Shown here: in pieces, positions 6,354 to 6,505 of the stretch
How positions within the stretch are numbered: the stretch's first letter is position 1
Layout: each line of letters starts with the position of its first letter
Source: an uncultured Oscillibacter sp.
Lineage (GTDB): Bacteria > Bacillota > Clostridia > Oscillospirales > Oscillospiraceae
Assembly: GCA_947245315.1 (NCBI GenBank)
Contig: CAMXNV010000124.1
Coordinates: 1-6,505 of the forward strand
Direction of reading: 5' to 3'
DNA length: 6,505 nt
Position numbers and translations under genes: made by a program
The notes under the pieces: generated by a model
Seen by the model: the letters and a program-made list of their open reading frames with translations, nothing else
The model's database searches: none
Told to the model about the DNA's origin: nothing

Positions 6354-6470
6354 TGCGGCACGGATGAGGCGGTGCTCCCGGTGTAGATACGGGAACGGCT
6401 AGCCACTGTATGTGCGCCGGAAAAATCCGACGTATCCCTGACCGCAAATTTTTAAAGGAGGAATATTCGC
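6354..6470 (+). promoter_or_regulatory. Folded 5' leader, candidate unclassified riboswitch or RNA regulator
   Basis: TGCGG (6354-6358) at the expected 5' end can pair with CCGCA (6442-6446), closing almost the whole leader as a riboswitch P1 stem would. Inside are TCCCG/CGGGA (6376-6380 with 6390-6394), CGGC/GCCG (6396-6399 with 6416-6419) and CGGA-AAAA-TCCG (6418-6429). GATACG (6386-6391) can also pair with CGTATC (6431-6436), which would exclude the TCCCG stem, so two folds compete. The closing stem ends 7 bases before the ribosome binding site AAAGGAGG (6454-6461), suiting control of translation. The piece GCCACTGT (6402-6409) recalls cobalamin riboswitches, but their other conserved boxes are missing. 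The class is not recognised. Confidence 0.4.
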
Positions 6471-6505
6471 ATGAAGAAATTCCTGTCCCTGGTTCTTGCG
6501 ATGAT
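6471..6505 (+). CDS. Start of a probable exported protein or lipoprotein (runs off the window)
   Basis: Only 11 full codons are present, MKKFLSLVLAM. Two lysines followed by a hydrophobic run are the start of a signal peptide. The ATG is preceded by a strong ribosome binding site, AAAGGAGG at 6454-6461, 9 bases away. In Clostridia this opening is very common in ABC-transporter solute-binding lipoproteins, and the importer at the other end of the window lacks a visible binding protein; a link is possible but unproven. The cleavage site or lipobox lies beyond the window, so function cannot be assigned. Confidence 0.7.
   Translation, partial: MKKFLSLVLAM

Noticed and set aside
6149..6406. An 85-codon minus-strand open frame in the AT-rich gap
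   Set aside because: It has no ribosome binding site and no recognisable motif, and it overlaps the plus-strand promoter and folded leader.
6371..6446. Cobalamin riboswitch, suggested by GGTGC, GGGAA and GCCACTGT in that order
   Set aside because: The conserved GGTGNAA...CC segment is missing from its place between GGGAA and GCCACTGT, and the B12 box resembling GCCAGGAGACC is absent. The likeness may be chance.

Overview
The window is GC-rich except for one AT-rich gap of roughly 200 bases. It has strong AGGAGG-type ribosome binding sites, near-consensus TTGACA/TATAAT promoters and GTG starts. This suggests a high-GC member of the Clostridia, perhaps a gut Oscillospiraceae relative such as Flavonifractor or Oscillibacter. 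That placement is an inference from composition and style; no marker gene is present.

Layout. (1) Bases 1-2182, minus strand: an ABC importer of the so-called iron(III) type. A single-chain permease carrying two membrane halves (335-2182) is followed downstream by the first 43 codons of its ATPase (1-130). The 204-base gap between them is filled with hairpins and short repeats. (2) Bases 2183-2543: the promoter, operator and structured leader of the importer, then the 3' end of the next operon. (3) Bases 2544-5983, minus strand: two overlapping genes for a heterodimeric ABC exporter with one intact and one degenerate ATP site. (4) Bases 5984-6470: the exporter promoter and operator, an AT-rich stretch with no gene, and a plus-strand promoter with a folded leader of about 115 nt. 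(5) From 6471, plus strand: the first codons of a gene that begins like an exported protein.

How the parts relate. The importer and exporter operons have near-identical control regions. Each has TTGACA, an 18-bp spacer, a TATAAT-like box, 13 bp, and then a LacI-type palindrome with CAAACGTTTG at its core. The palindrome lies at about +7 to +21, where a bound repressor would block transcription. The two transporters therefore look like members of one regulon under a LacI/GalR-family repressor that is not in the window. Such repressors usually sense sugars or nucleobases, so the importer's 'iron' label is open to doubt; AfuABC-type sugar-phosphate transporters belong to the same family.

No mobile element, CRISPR array, rRNA or tRNA was found. 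The least explained parts are the leader before 6471 and the repeat-rich gap at 171-334.
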